Of a stretch of 64,000 nucleotides of DNA, positions 21,115 to 33,148 are shown piece after piece. The stretch comes from Sciurus carolinensis. Taxonomy: Eukaryota; Chordata; Mammalia; Rodentia; Sciuridae. The stretch lies in assembly GCF_902686445.1 (NCBI RefSeq), contig NC_062232.1, forward strand, positions 14,739,105 to 14,803,104. The letters run 5' to 3'. The notes below the pieces were generated by a model. It searched no databases, was not told where the DNA came from, and was given only the letters and a program-made list of their open reading frames with translations. Numbering within the stretch: the first letter of the stretch is position 1; every line of letters begins with the position of its first letter. Made by a program: the position numbers and the translations under genes.

Positions 21115-21190
21115 TGATGATTCAGATCTAATCACTTTCTCGTCTAAACATGTCTTCCCTCTCCTTAAAAGGAAAACTTTACCATCTCTG
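21115..21190 (+). repeat. Local direct duplication, copy 1 (76 bp)
   Basis: A 76-bp segment beginning TGATGATTCAGATCTAATCA recurs at 21452-21527 with about seven mismatches and no gap. Confidence 0.88.
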
Positions 21191-21451
21191 TGCTCCTAAA
21201 TTATTTGGGGAATAAAATGTAGAACAGCTTGAGCTCTTTAGATGATCACATTCTAATAAATAGATTTGATACTAATATTATCCTTTTTTTTGAAAATGGA
21301 TAGGAATTCTGGAGTAAGTCAGTGCCTTAATGCGTAAGAAAGGAGGTATGTTTGGCTCATGATTAACCAATCGCCTAGGTAATTGTTATAAATATATTTG
21401 AACTCGCAAATAATATGTTACTTTTATGTGGTTGTGGCCTGTTTTGTGTGT

Positions 21452-21527
21452 TGATGATTCAAATCTAATCACTTTCTCTTCTAAACATGGTTTCCCTCTT
21501 CTTAAAATGAAAATTTTACCATCTCTG
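21452..21527 (+). repeat. Local direct duplication, copy 2 (76 bp)
   Basis: Second copy of 21115-21190, offset 337 bp, same orientation. It does not match any repeat family I know. Confidence 0.88.
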
Positions 21528-21643
21528 CACATTGGAAGGAGGATACTGTTTTGGTGTGCTTTGGATATGAGCATTAATCAAAATCTATGTAAAACAGGCA
21601 TTGAAAAAAAGCACCAAAATAATTGGTCAAAATCTATGTAAAA

Positions 21644-21753
21644 GTGGGCTGGGGTTGTGGTTCACATGTGTGAGGCAGTGGGTTCAATTCTCAGCACCAC
21701 ATATAAATAAATGAATAAAATAAAGATCTGTCAACAACTAAAAAAATGTTTAA
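21644..21753 (+). mobile_element. ID element in tandem-array unit 2
   Basis: It is a shortened ID body (GGCTGGGGTTGTGGTTCACA) with extended 3' part. The 15-bp target duplication AAAATCTATGTAAAA (21629-21643) / AAAATCTTTGTAAAA (21754-21768) has one mismatch. Confidence 0.9.
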
Positions 21754-21816
21754 AAAATCTTTGTAAAACAAGCATTGAAAACAGAATCAAAATCATTGAT
21801 CAAAATCTATGTAAAA

Positions 21817-22051
21817 CAGCTGGACATGGTGATACATGCCTGTAATCCCAGTGGATTGGGAAGCTGAGACAGGAGGATCATGAGTTCTAAGCCAGCCTCA
21901 GCAACTTAGCAAGGTCCTAAGCAACTTAGCAAGACCCTGCCTCAAAATAAAAAATAAAAAAGGCTGGGGATGTGGCTCAGTGGTTAGGCATCCTTGGGTT
22001 CAATCCCTGGTACAAAAAAACAAACAAAAAAAAACAAAACAAAAAAGACTG
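21817..22051 (+). mobile_element. B1-ID SINE in tandem-array unit 3
   Basis: A full composite SINE is inserted after CTATGTAAAA of unit 3. ATGTAAAA repeats on its far side (22052-22059), extendable leftward with a 2-nt difference. It is the same position in the unit as the ID insertion in unit 2. Confidence 0.9.
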
Positions 22052-22999
22052 ATGTAAAATAGGCATTGAAAAAGCACCAAAATCATTGGTCAAATTCTAT
22101 TTAAAATAGGCACTGAAAACAGCACCAAGGCTCAGGGACAAAGGAGCTGTTCCCACAGGTGAGCATCATGGTTTTTTATATTTGAAGAAGGCCTTAATGA
22201 TGCCCATTAGTCCCTTTACCAGTTAGCTTCCTGGTGTGGTTGAATGAGGCCCATTATCCTGACAGCCTCATCATTCTACTAACTATTCTATCTTTCTTCA
22301 ATAATAATACTGCTCTTCCAGGAATCATACTGGCAAGAACTACTGCCCTATGGCATGTCTTGGAGGGCCAGGACTCATTCACACTTATTCATCACTTTGA
22401 GGACAGACGGTCAGCCCTGAGAGGTAGTAATTAGGTTCTTATCTGACATCAAGAGAAGTGTCAAGCATCAACAAAGAATTTTTTTCCAGTATAAATCTAA
22501 GAGAAAACAAAGCTTTATGTTTTAACACAGAGGTAGCCACAGTTTTCCAATAGTAGATGACCATCTTTAAGATAATGATGTGCAGACCACAGGAACTTGT
22601 TTTCTAGAACCATGGTGATGCCAAAAGTACTCTCCTCAGAGTCCAGGTGTTAGCTGAGACTCCAGTACAAGTAAAGTGCCTCTGAAGCTTCTCTTCATGT
22701 CTGTTTCTTTTGTTATAGATCTTCCCTAATGCTCTAGTTGTGCTAGACTTTTAGCAAAAATAAAACTGGGCTGCTCAAATTTATAGAATGAATTCCATTT
22801 GAAATCAGTCATGATTATCAATTCATCTATCTAGTCAAATAGTTATCAAGTGGTTATTATCTGTCAATGTCTTAGGTGCTGGGGATACAGCAGTAAAGAA
22901 AGTCACTATCCTCATTGTGTTTCATTCAGAGGAGAGACAAACATTGTATGTGTATGAAGTATTGAATAAGAATAGTGGTCAGCAATCAGAGTGATGGGT

Positions 23000-23470
23000 C
23001 CAGATTGAGGTTTTGTTCAAATGTAGAAACCAGGAGCCTAACCAGTAGAAATGTTAATGAGCACTATCAAGGTCTATTTGAAATGCAGACTAACCTGTGG
23101 GAACAACTCCAGTCAACTCCTTTGTCCTGGAATGGAAGGTGGAAGTGAACCCAGATGGGAATTACAAGGAGTAAAACTCAGGTTAAAGAACACAATCTAT
23201 AGTCTTTTTATATACTTTTTATATACTTTTTCAATGCCTGTTTAACATAGATTTTGCTCCATGCTCTACCCCAAAGCATATAAGCCCCTAAGCTAGCACA
23301 ACAAAATGGTTCCAAATGGGTTTTTCTGCCATCAGGCCCCCTCCCACATGCATGGCAGGAGTTCTCTCTCTTCCTTAAATAAATCCTTCTTGGTTTACTT
23401 TTCCTTTCTGTTATTGTCCATGGGTTTTATTCTTTAAATTTGAGACAAGAACCTGGAAGGAAATTGGCAA
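23000..23470 (+). mobile_element. Possible ERV LTR fragment
   Basis: The right part has an LTR-like end: CATATAAGCCC, then AATAAATCC (about 23380), and GGTTTTATTCTTTAAATTTGA with GACAAGAACC, resembling the R/U5 of some class I endogenous retroviral LTRs. Ends and target duplication are not defined. Confidence 0.4.
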
Positions 23471-23774
23471 AGCTGTGAATCTAGTCTCATTTCAAACCTC
23501 TGGTTTCATAACGAAACAAGGTATTGATATGAGGAGTATAGTGCTGGATTGCTGCTCAAGTTGCTTTTATTTAAGGTGTTAGGAAAGTTCTTTCTAATGA
23601 GGTGACATTTTATCAATGACCAGCCAGAAGGAAGAGATTCAGACCTGACATCCACTGAGGTTTAGGCAAACTTTAAAGAAAGATGGGTGGTTAGTCACTT
23701 TTGTATGCTGGTGTACATTAAACCAGGTTTACAATTGGGCATAGATTATTTTTGCTAAAAATCTCAGGTAATTT

Positions 23775-24450
23775 ATACTTATGACCCACTTCTAGGAATT
23801 ATCTTAAAGACAAACCAGAAATGTGAGCAAAGATTCATGCCCAAAGATGTTCATGGCAGATTTACTTATAAAGAAAAAAAATCATAATTATTGAAAAATG
23901 TCCTTCCTTCCTGAACCTTCCCATTCTCATGGCTCCACTGGGCACCTCCCTTCTCTGAAGCCCTATGGACTTTCTCTCTGATCATGTTATCTGTTTCTCC
24001 CTTTTTGGCTCTGAGCTCCCTGAGAGCAAGCCTATCTTGTAATGAAGCATTCAGTACCTATCACAGCATCTGGCACATCATAAGAACTCTATACATGTGT
24101 GATCAAAGATTGGCTTAATACCTTCTGGCGTAACTATAGATGGGATACTACATAGCCATCACAAATCATCTTACTGAAAAAAGACAAAGAAATGCTAATA
24201 TTACATGTAAAGATAAAACTGTATACACTGATCTTTTTTTTTTTTTTTTTTTTTTTTTGTGGTGCTGGGGATCAAACCCAGGGCCTTGTACTTGCTAAGC
24301 AAACACTCTACCAACTGAGCTATCTCCCCAGCCCCTTACACTGATCTTGATTATTAGAGACCCAAACAATTAAAGGCAGTGTCTGACTGAGATTAGGATC
24401 ACTCCTGTTTTCTCTTTATATTTTTTTGTTTTCTACTTTGGGCCCAATAT
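23775..24450 (+). mobile_element. Old L1/HAL1-like fragment with MIR and ID insertions
   Basis: GACCCACTTCTAGGAATTATC, AAAGATGTTCATGGCAG and GATGGGATACTACATAGCC resemble the tail of an old LINE. A MIR-like piece lies at about 23950-24110 (CTCCCTGAGAGCAAGCC, GCATCTGGCACATCATAAGA) and an ID at 24236-24336. Confidence 0.55.
24236..24336 (-). mobile_element. ID element (short type), reverse
   Basis: It is a reverse short ID with long T-run and a 12-bp perfect target duplication, TACACTGATCTT, at 24224-24235 and 24337-24348. The body is nearly intact (CTCTACCAACTGAGCTATC). Confidence 0.94.
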
Positions 24451-25109
24451 ACTATTAGCTTCACAATCAGAAAAAAATATTTGAGAACACTCAAATGATT
24501 GTATTCTACATTTGAGCTTACTACGGTCATCACTTTGGTCCACTAGACCTTTTCAAAAGATGGGAGAGTCATTAGTAAGGCTCTTTTCAATAGGGCCACC
24601 CTCAGCATGTCTGCTGTTACCATGAAAGTTGTCACCCTGTTTTGTCTTCCTTATCATCCCATCCCAGATTCTCAGCACTAGATATGTTGCTATGAGAATA
24701 GGTAAAGTCTACTTGCAGGCCTGAAACTCCCTTTGAGACTTCCTCTCTCAATTCAGGTCCTTCTCATTCCAGATTCATTTCCTCCCAGGTGATAACCCTG
24801 ATTGAGAACAAACAAGAACATTTTCCAAGCACCTCCAGGACTGAGGCAGGGGGATGGGTGGCCATTTCATGCAAACGTCCAATACCTATTAATCTGTCTC
24901 CTTTTAGCATTCAATGGCAGAGTTTTAGCCCCAGCCAAATTATTGGTTCTCTGATTGAGTCTAAGAAATAATCATGGAGCTTGAAAAGAATTCATTCCAT
25001 TTCTTAAGACAACTGTTTTTCTTTAGGGGAAATAACCTTGGAAATGTTATTATTTCTTCATGGCTTTTGTTTGATCTTGGAATGGTTTGGTCAGTTTAAA
25101 AATTAGTTT

Positions 25110-25259
25110 GCGGGGCTGGGGTTGTGGCTCAGTGGTAGAGGGCTTGCCTAATACATGTGAGGCTCTGGGTTCGATCCTTAGCACCACATTAAAATAAAAT
25201 AAAGGTATTGTGTCCACCTACAACTAATATATATATAAATAGATACAAAATATTTAGAA
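25110..25259 (+). mobile_element. ID element, extended type
   Basis: The full body and 3' part (GTATTGTGTCCACCTACAAC) are bordered by a 12-bp perfect target duplication, AAAAATTAGTTT, at 25098-25109 and 25260-25271. Confidence 0.94.
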
Positions 25260-25272
25260 AAAAATTAGTTTA

Positions 25273-25472
25273 TGCTGGACATGGTGGCACATGCCTGTAA
25301 TCCCAGTGGCTTGAGAGGCTGAGGCAGGAGGATCCCAAGTTCAAAGCCAGCCTCATCAACTTAGTGAGGTCCTAAACAACTTAAAGAGACCCCGTCTCAA
25401 AATAAAAAATAACAAAGGCTGGGGATGTAGCTCAATGGATAAAGTATCCCTGAGTTCATCCCCAGTACCAAA
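25273..25472 (+). mobile_element. B1-ID composite SINE
   Basis: This composite (CTGGACATGGTGGCACATGC, GGCTGGGGATGTAGCTCAAT) abuts the target duplication of the preceding ID element. Confidence 0.9.
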
Positions 25473-25500
25473 ATAATTGATTTGCAAACCCCTTGAAACT

Positions 25501-25552
25501 TTTTTTTTTTTTTTTTGCAGTGCTGGGGACTAAACCCAGGGCCTTGTGCTTG
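25501..25552 (-). mobile_element. ID element, reverse, 5'-truncated
   Basis: Only the 3' half of a short ID is present after a T-run (GCAGTGCTGGGGACTAAACC). Confidence 0.8.
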
Positions 25553-28430
25553 TGAGTAAAACTTATTTTTTAATTAAAGAAAACTAAAATGAAAATTTGC
25601 ACTTCTAAGGCATCATTCTATCAAAGAGCTCAAAGCTTGCTAACAAACCTTAGTTTTCTGGAGAACTAGGAACATAGGTGAAGGTTGGATGGGAAAAGCA
25701 TTCATATCTTAAATGACCTTATTATATCTGCATAAGTTAATTAAATTTATCCTTTAAAGAGGATGGCACCATGAAGCTGGTTCATCAGGAATTTAGCTCT
25801 TCTTTCTTTTTTCTATTTTTTTCCTCAGGAAAACCATGACCTACTAGACCACCTCATTCTACTGTTTGGTTGAATGAAGTTATTATCTATTGCTCCAACA
25901 AGAAAAAAGGAATAGCACATTTTACTGTGAATTCCAAATTCATGAACATGATAAATATACACTGCTGTTTCCATGAAGGGGGGGCCTTTGTGACCACTTT
26001 GATCTGTGATAGAGTGAAAAGGCATGAAATAAACCCCCTCTGGGGAACCTGTATGTTCTGCATGTGTTCTTTCTGGCTTCAGGAGTCACCTAGGCTCCAT
26101 GGGTTGGGAAACAAGCCTCAGTGACTAGGGACAGAACAAGGAATGTCAGGCAAGGTTCATCCCTTTAAGAGATTTGACCTCCCTTTCAGTCCTTTGGCCA
26201 CTGACATTTAACTTATGGACGGGAGGGTTTTCTCTGCCTTGTCCCATGCCAAGTCGAGTTTGGAAATAGCATCTTAATCCCCAGGCCTAGCTTTCCCGCT
26301 GCTGGATGCTGCAATCAGCCATGCTGAACACCCATCACCCATGTGTGTGTTGCTTTGTTCTTTTTCTCATTTGTACAAAATCAAAGGGAAAAGCTTTTCA
26401 CCAAGGCCTCTTGGTGCTGAAACATCTTAATATTAACCTGTGGAAAAAATAACTAGAGGATCAAACCCTAATCTAATCAAGGGGGTAGGGCCATAATGAC
26501 CCCAGGTTACAATACAAAAGCCTCTGTGACACCTGAGGATTATTTTTATACAGACCATGGCAACTCTGAACAATAAATTATACACCCTGCAGTTTTCCTA
26601 TCAAGGAGCTGCTTATGAAAGGAAATAAACCTTGCCATTACTAGCCAGAGATACACATGTGATGACAGATACAGGATGTCCTTATGGGAGAAAATGAATC
26701 ATGTACTTGAGTGTGCTCCCTAGAGGGCCTTATATGAAGAAAAGTGGCTTTACACAATTATTTGAATAACGATAATTTAATGATTTTTACACTAAAAAAG
26801 AATGAATACCTAACTAGCATTTTCTGCTTAGATAGGAATGTAAATAGGAACAATTTAAAAAATGGAATTCACAGGCACAGCTTTTAATGGATTATTTCAT
26901 GTCATCTAAGGACATTTCTATAAGAGTAATCAAATTGTGTAAAATGGAGAAAAAGTGTTTGTGTTCCAAGAAATCATTCCTCTTGGACCATGACAGCTTT
27001 GAACAAAAATATTTTCACAAAATTTCATTTTAATCATCTTCTTTTACAAAGCACAATACTTAAGACTTTTCTAAATACAACTTTAGAAAATAAAGCAAAA
27101 AAATAATCTCCATAGATGCTTGGTTGAGTCCATGCTGAATGCAAAAGAATTTTTTTTCAAAAGTGATACTTTCAAGCTTTTCAATATTCTTGATGGGTCC
27201 ATTTTGCCAAGAGTAAAGATGGTGGCTGTGTGGGCAGTGGCTCATCCAGTTCCACGATGCACAATCCTCTTGCTGTTTAGCCCAAGGGGCAGTAATGAAG
27301 CTGGATATGCCAGCTTCACTTTCTACAATCATTTCTCCCTCTCTTTATACAAAGGAAGCCAATAGCCTCTATGAGGAGACATCAGCTCTCTATGTTCCAA
27401 GTTGCTAGTGCCCCATGAGGGTGCCCCAACATCTCAATTTAATTACTAACAATCCTACTCTGTATACACATTATATAAAACTATATCATCAGGGATTTTC
27501 TTGATGAGTAAGTGGAAAATTCAAACATTGAAGAATCTAATCCTCGTTCTTACATTAAGTGGTGGGAAATCTCTGAAGGCTTCAAGTTTAATGCAAAAAA
27601 GCTTAGAACAGTCAAGGGGTACAGGAATGTTTTATGCCACTGTGAGAAACTCGGTGGTCCTGGCTGCAAGCACATTAAGACCAAGACTGCTGAAAAGGCA
27701 ATATATCCAGACATGGGAATAAAGGGTATGAGGTTTCTTTCTTTACACACTCCCTTTCCTTAACTGTGTCTCTCCCCGCTCAGGAAGACCAGGGCATTGG
27801 GGCTCTGTAAATACTGAGAGGAAAGTAATGGCCTCAATCAGAAGGATGGGTATGCAGGCAAGAGCAAGGCAGGGGAGGGAGAGAGGAAGAGAAAGGAAGA
27901 GACATTTATGTGTTATACTTCCAATGATGAATAATGTGAGTTTTTGCAACATTCCTTCACTGTTATCAATTTTCGTTTTTCGTGGTTGTGTAACTCTACT
28001 AATGTTTAGTAGTTTCACTATAAAACTCAGGAAATAGGCAAAGCAGCTGCTTAAAAACACATCAAACGTCTTTGGGGACCATTAAGGGACCACATCCTCC
28101 ATCTCTACCCCTGAACAATCGTGCAATACAGTATGCCCCTTATTTTCAGCTAAGGACGAGAAAACAGTTACATAGTCTAAGGCTGAACTGTTCATGTGCT
28201 ACAAAGATAAAGCAGATAAGCAAACATCACTTTCCTTAGGAAGGAAAAAGCAATTCCATAAATGCAAGAAAGATCCAATGGCTATACTTCAACAAGACCC
28301 TCCTCCCATTCTCTTGGACCTGAGGAAGGGGTTACAAGTGAGCAAGGCAAATGACATTATGTGAATACAGTTTAAACAATAACACACACACATAACCCAG
28401 TGCAGGAAATAATACAACTTTCCCCCCCTT
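25553..28430. other. Unassigned sequence downstream of SH3KBP1
   Basis: No known repeat or gene was recognised. A purine-rich tract lies at 27860-27905. Small reading frames at 27501-27763 and 26870-27365 match nothing I know. The lack of young SINEs over nearly 3 kb contrasts with the region to the left. Confidence 0.5.
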
Positions 28431-28450
28431 GTTTTCATTTGCATTTTACT

Positions 28451-28460
28451 TTTATTTATT
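28451..28460 (-). promoter_or_regulatory. Candidate distal poly(A) signals of SH3KBP1
   Basis: Two overlapping AATAAA motifs on the minus strand, about 1 kb after the stop codon. Confidence 0.45.
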
Positions 28461-29120
28461 TTTGCTTTAATAATGCATATTCTGTTCACGCAAAAGGTGC
28501 AAAGGACAGGAAGCAGAGGTTTAACTTGGCTGATGAAAAATCAAGCAGGGATGACATTTCTAGTTTCATGAACAACCTAAAAGTAGGAGGAACTGAAAAA
28601 GTCACAGCTGGTACCACAGAGCCCAACTTCTCAGCTGTCTCCTCTTAGGACCTTTGGCTAGGGTGAGAGAAGCTGTGAAGACAGTGGCCTCTAGTGGACT
28701 TGGATAAGTGGCAGATTTTTCTTTCTTACTTTTTTTTTTCTTTTTTTCTTTTTTTGAATCATGGTAGCTGCATCACAAAAGCTCCAATCAAGAGGGTGGT
28801 AAAAAGAAGGCACAGATCATTGCAAATACCAGATTTTCTCTTTCTCTTTTTTTTTGTAAATATACCATCATATATAAGCTAAAATTTCTCTTAGGGTGGC
28901 GGGGTCTGCTGGCAGGGGAAGGGATGGGTTGGACCTAAAATTGCATATGTAATAGAATCCTAAAGGGGGACACAAAGCGAGGCAGCTTTCACCTGAAGCC
29001 AAAGAGTAAGATACTCGCTTCTGACTAGGTGGAGTACAAACACTAGGGGCATCTGTGACAAAACATGATTAAAAACTCATAAAATTATAAAGCTTGTAAA
29101 CGAATAATCTGAAATTACAT

Positions 29121-29126
29121 TTTATT
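29121..29126 (-). promoter_or_regulatory. Candidate proximal poly(A) signal of SH3KBP1
   Basis: AATAAA on the minus strand, about 320 nt after the stop codon. Confidence 0.5.
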
Positions 29127-29446
29127 AATGGAAAATATCATCAAAATAGTACCACTATGGACTAAACTGCCTGAGTTTTCGTTTTGCATGAGATCTCAAG
29201 GTAGAAAAGCCTCTAGCACAATTTGCTCTAAGTCACAACCAGTGCCAGACCCAGGACTACACCAGGGGGAAGATTCTCCTCTTGGATGGAATTGTGTTGT
29301 GCTATCAAGACTTTTGTGCTAATCTTTCAAACAGGGACATGTTGAGGCAAACCTTTAATCTTTTGGCACAAGATTATTTTGGCTGGGGCAGAAAATTTGA
29401 GTCTTGGACTCAGGATGAATAATGAGACATCTCAGTTATCAAGTAT

Positions 29447-29488
29447 TCATTTTGATTGAAGAGCTTTCTTTATGTCATTCACTTCCAT
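29447..29488 (-). CDS. SH3KBP1: SH3KBP1 last coding exon
   Basis: This exon encodes the last 13 residues, MEVNDIKKALQSK, and the TGA stop at 29449-29447. The acceptor is a pyrimidine-rich TTTTATAG just upstream (29490-29489). It completes the C-terminal coiled coil by which the adaptor CIN85 self-associates. The sequence equals the mammalian C-terminus as I remember it. It joins in frame to the 64-nt exon at 30494. Confidence 0.97.
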   Translation of the reverse strand: MEVNDIKKALQSK

Positions 29489-30493
29489 CTATAAAAGGAA
29501 AAAAGAATCAAACAAAATTATAATGAATTGGCTTTCATAGAAGTTTAAGACAATCAGCCTGCTCAATGGAAAGAAAATAATCAACTTGAGAATTTTAAAG
29601 GTGAAATGATATCTGCATGAAGAATCAACAACAGTGCCAGAAATGACATAACCTAAAGAACAGGCACACGGGCACGATGTACTAGGAACAAAGTAGATGT
29701 TTTAATTCTTAGGCTACTGGGATCCAAAGTTTGTCAAAAGCAGCAAGGATTCCAGTTTCTTGACCAGAGGGTAGATCAGTTAGTTAGTCCTGACACACTG
29801 ATCCATCTTATAGTATCGGAAGGCAGCTGTGGTTGGCCCAAGGAGGTGTGTCAGCAGCATCCCCAAAGTGATGGTGAGTAGTTACCTATTCTTGTTTTGA
29901 ACATCATCTGTCCCAATCACCAAGGGCATCAACTAGATGAAAGTTGAGAGTTGACCTTTAGTTATTTGGAATGCCCACACACTCTCCACTGTTTGGTCGT
30001 GGCACAGTTGAATCAGAGTCTAGCAGGGGACAGAGTTCAGATACGCTGGTAGAACTGACATGACCATCAGAGAGAAGTAAAGTGATGAAGAGGAAGTACC
30101 AAGTGTGGACAGCTATGGTCCCTGAAGTCCCAGTGACCAAATAACGGAAGCCAGATGGCAATGGGGCCTCCCGAGCTCCATGTCCTCTGGCAGTTACTAT
30201 GATGAAGTCTCCTGGAAACCAGAGGGAACTTTTCACAGAGAGCTATTTAAGATAAATTCCACATGAGAAGACTGACTGGGGACGTGTTTACTGATGTTCC
30301 CCTTCCCCAAGACCTTCTGGAGTCAGGAAAGGTTGGGTAGTAAACCTATACAATTCTAAGAAGATTATCACAAAAAGTGTCTCTAAATCTGCAGAAAAGT
30401 AACAATCATTTATTTTAAAAATAAGGCCCTGACTTTGCCTCTGCTCCCAACTAAGCCCAGGCCTCACGGGCAGCAGGACCCTGAGGGACCCAC
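29489..30493 (-). other. SH3KBP1: SH3KBP1 intron (1005 bp)
   Basis: The last intron, with donor GTGGGT and acceptor TATAG. No repeat or other gene was recognised in it. Confidence 0.9.
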
Positions 30494-30557
30494 CTGCAAC
30501 CGAAGCCGGATTTTCTTCTCTTCGTCCAACTCTGACAGTAACTGTTTAATCTCTCGT
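30494..30557 (-). CDS. SH3KBP1: SH3KBP1 coiled-coil exon (64 nt)
   Basis: It supplies the last base of a Lys codon and 21 codons, REIKQLLSELDEEKKIRLRL plus Q. The acceptor is TTGCTTTTCAG and the donor is CAG|GTGGGT. The heptad-like spacing of Leu and Ile fits the middle of the C-terminal coiled coil, which binds lipid and drives oligomerisation of the CIN85 adaptor. The length is not a multiple of three, so skipping would break the frame. Confidence 0.97.
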
Positions 30558-31204
30558 CTGAAAAGCAATGGCAAAGGAATTAAACAAAAGCCCAAACTTC
30601 CCCAATAAGAGACAAGAAACATCTTATTATCACTAAATCCATTTGTCCCTTTTACAAAGAAAATGTGGGCCAAACAGATTTTCTTTGCATTGTTATTGCT
30701 TATGATTTGTTTCAGACAGAAACGTTTGACATTATTTTGGGGCCACCAAAATATACAGCCTTCCAATGGTAGGTCTAGAAATGATCTTTGAGATTCCTTA
30801 GTCCAATCTTCTCCCAAAAGGAGAAGATAGGGAAACTGAGGCCCAGAGAGGTAGCATGACTTGCCCATTAACCATACTCCAGGTATCCAGGCTCATATTC
30901 TGAGATGTTCCCTCTAATTATCCCTTTGTAACAGAATACTGGTCTTCAAATGTAATCACAAAATACAACTCCATACATACTTCCTTCATTTTCTACAGAG
31001 TTTTAAATGAATAAAAGCTAACGGGTATGTTTTCACCAGGTCTCACAAAATCCTACAAATAGTTAGATCCAAAAACTTGGAGGTGAAATAACTGAATTAA
31101 CAATATGGTAAGCATGTTGGAGAGAAAGTAGACATGAGTTAGGATACATAGCCTATACCTTTTCCAACCTTAAACAATGAAGTGGTACAAAACCAATCAT
31201 CTTG

Positions 31205-31325
31205 GGCTGGGGATATAGCTCAGTTGGTAGAGTGCTTGCCTCCCAAGCACAAGGCCCTGGGTTCAAATCCCCAGCACCGCAAAAAAACAAAAAAAAAAAA
31301 ACAAAAAAAACCAAAAACTAAAAAC
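31205..31325 (+). mobile_element. ID element (short type), young copy
   Basis: The tRNA-like body has box A TAGCTCAGTTGGTAGAG and box B GGGTTCAAATCC. The A/C-rich tail is long, and a perfect 17-bp target duplication, CAAAACCAATCATCTTG, lies at 31188-31204 and 31326-31342. It is antisense to SH3KBP1. Confidence 0.96.
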
Positions 31326-33148
31326 CAAAACCAATCATCTTGCAAAGTCAGGGCCCTATACATGGGATACTGCAACTATCCAAACACTGGTCTGAGAGCT
31401 TCACTCCATTTAAGATATCAACACTTCATTCTACATGTACATTTCCACAAACTGGGTTGGAAAATCAAAAATCAAAGGCTACAGAAACAACACAGTAACA
31501 ATAGCAGTGATATTGCATTTGCTCATTTCAGGTGAATACCACAATGGTCACTGTACTTGGGACAGTACCCCACCACTTCTGTCAACAGATTATCTGACAT
31601 TAACCAGTTGTGGCTCACTGCTATATTTATTTAAGCACACATCATACATCCATATCTCAGTGGGTACCACCAAGGGCTTAAGAAAGAAGTAGAAAGTGAG
31701 ATCCTGAATGAATGGCCCAATCTTAGGAAGACCACATCAGGTAGAGCTAAGTCTGGGTGGAGGAAGTTAGCTGGAGAAGTTGGTCCAAAGAAAATGACTA
31801 GGCCTTAAATTAGTAAAAGTGGGTCCAGAAGGAAAATGGAAGATGGGGAGTTGATGGGGAAAAGCCAGGGAAGAGCAGGGATGTGGCAAAGACTTGAGCT
31901 GAATACTAAAAGCCAAGTGATACCAAAAGCTAAGCTAAGAAACTGGTGGGGACCCACTGACCCTTGGCATGAAGGACAGGCTTCAGAAGGCTGTGAAAGG
32001 CAGGCCTTGGAAGAAGGGACATGGTGAGGTGTAGATTCAGATGTTGGCTGGAGATGGATCATTCTGGCTATTCAGACTTCAAAGCATTTCAGACTAGCAC
32101 ATAGCCCTGAGGCACCTCTTAGAGGGTGCAGTGGGTCAAAGCCTTGGAACAGGAGAGTCTGACAACCAATGCTCCAGGATGTCTTGGGACCATGGGGGTC
32201 ACTGCTGGGCAAGGACACATATTGTCTGGACATGGATGGGGCTTTGGATACTCAAACCTATAACCTCCAGAGCCAGATAGGAGCTGGGGACTTTAAGGAG
32301 TTAGGGGCAGCCTGGTTGGTCTCTTAAGTATTACCTTGCCAGTTCTTTGTATTTATTGGATGAGTCTCCACCAGTCAGGAAGTTAGTTCAAGAGGCCCCA
32401 ATTTCATCTGACACTACTCAACCTAAGTGGAACAGAACCTGCTTAAAGCCACATTGCTCAAAGTTGAGTCCCATGGAACCAGGAGGCAGGGCTTTTGCCA
32501 GCCCCATACTCCCTCATAAGATGTGATTTTAGGTCTGGCCACATTTGCCCATGCATCTTCTGATCACAAGGCAGCCAGAAACCGGGGGACAGGTTGACCC
32601 ACCAGGCTACAATGTATGCCTGTGAGTCTGCTGTTTTCTCTGTTGGAGTGCTCTGCTCTTGGTAATCCTGGATCATCTTTTAAAATCCTACCTGGGAAAT
32701 GTTTACTTGAGATGCCCCACCCCCCTGATTCCCTTATGAAAGAGCTAACTGATATCTAAACTCTTCTGAGCCTCAGTTTTCTCAGATAAGTGCCACCTAT
32801 ATCTGATCCTTCTACCAGCTTTGTCATTGCAAACAGCATCCTGTGTTATATTGATATATGACATATTTTTTGCTCACAGTTCTCTCTCCCCATCCAAGTG
32901 CTCCCTGAGGATGAGAGATGTGGTGAGAGAATGTGTGTAGGCACACATGGAAAGTCTCCTACATGTCACAGTAAAAACATCTTGCTAAGTGCGAAGCCTC
33001 AGGTTTAAGATTCCCTATATCTTCATATGTTATAGTCCCTCAATACAGGCCAACTATTTCATCTGGCAGCTAAGTGAAGAAGTTGCAATTTTTCTGATGC
33101 TAGAGGAAAAGCTGACTGTTGGACTTATTTAAGAAGTGGTATATGTAC

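Larger units (their letters stand above)
21578..22130 (+). repeat. 48-nt tandem array split by two SINEs
   Basis: Once the two SINEs and one target duplication each are taken out, four successive units remain, starting TCAAAATCTATGTAAAA at 21578, 21627, 21800 and TCAAATTCTATTTAAAA at 22090, with spacings of 49, 48 and 47 nt. Each unit continues with a GGCATTGAAAA / GCACCAAAATCATTGG motif. The array has no match to a family I know. Confidence 0.88.
10541..28430. other. Intergenic region between MAP3K15 and SH3KBP1
   Basis: This roughly 18-kb spacer separates the MAP3K15 promoter from the SH3KBP1 3' UTR; both genes run leftward. It is mostly L1 and SINE sequence and two retrocopies, listed separately. 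Unassigned parts with nothing recognised are 10541-10984, 11906-12971, 20711-20929, 22131-23000, 24451-25097 and 25553-28430. The last of these has only short chance reading frames, and part may be extended 3' UTR of SH3KBP1. Confidence 0.75.
28431..29446 (-). other. SH3KBP1: SH3KBP1 3' UTR with two candidate poly(A) signals
   Basis: Minus-strand sequence following the SH3KBP1 stop codon. A first AATAAA lies at 29126-29121 (3' UTR of about 330-350 nt). A second cluster of overlapping AATAAA motifs lies at about 28460-28451 (about 1 kb). There is no recognised SINE in this stretch, fitting a transcribed UTR. Which site is used cannot be decided from sequence. Confidence 0.6.

Noticed and set aside
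27501..27763. Overlapping 73-83 codon frames downstream of SH3KBP1
   Set aside because: No similarity to a protein I know, no retrocopy marks, and competing frames on both strands.
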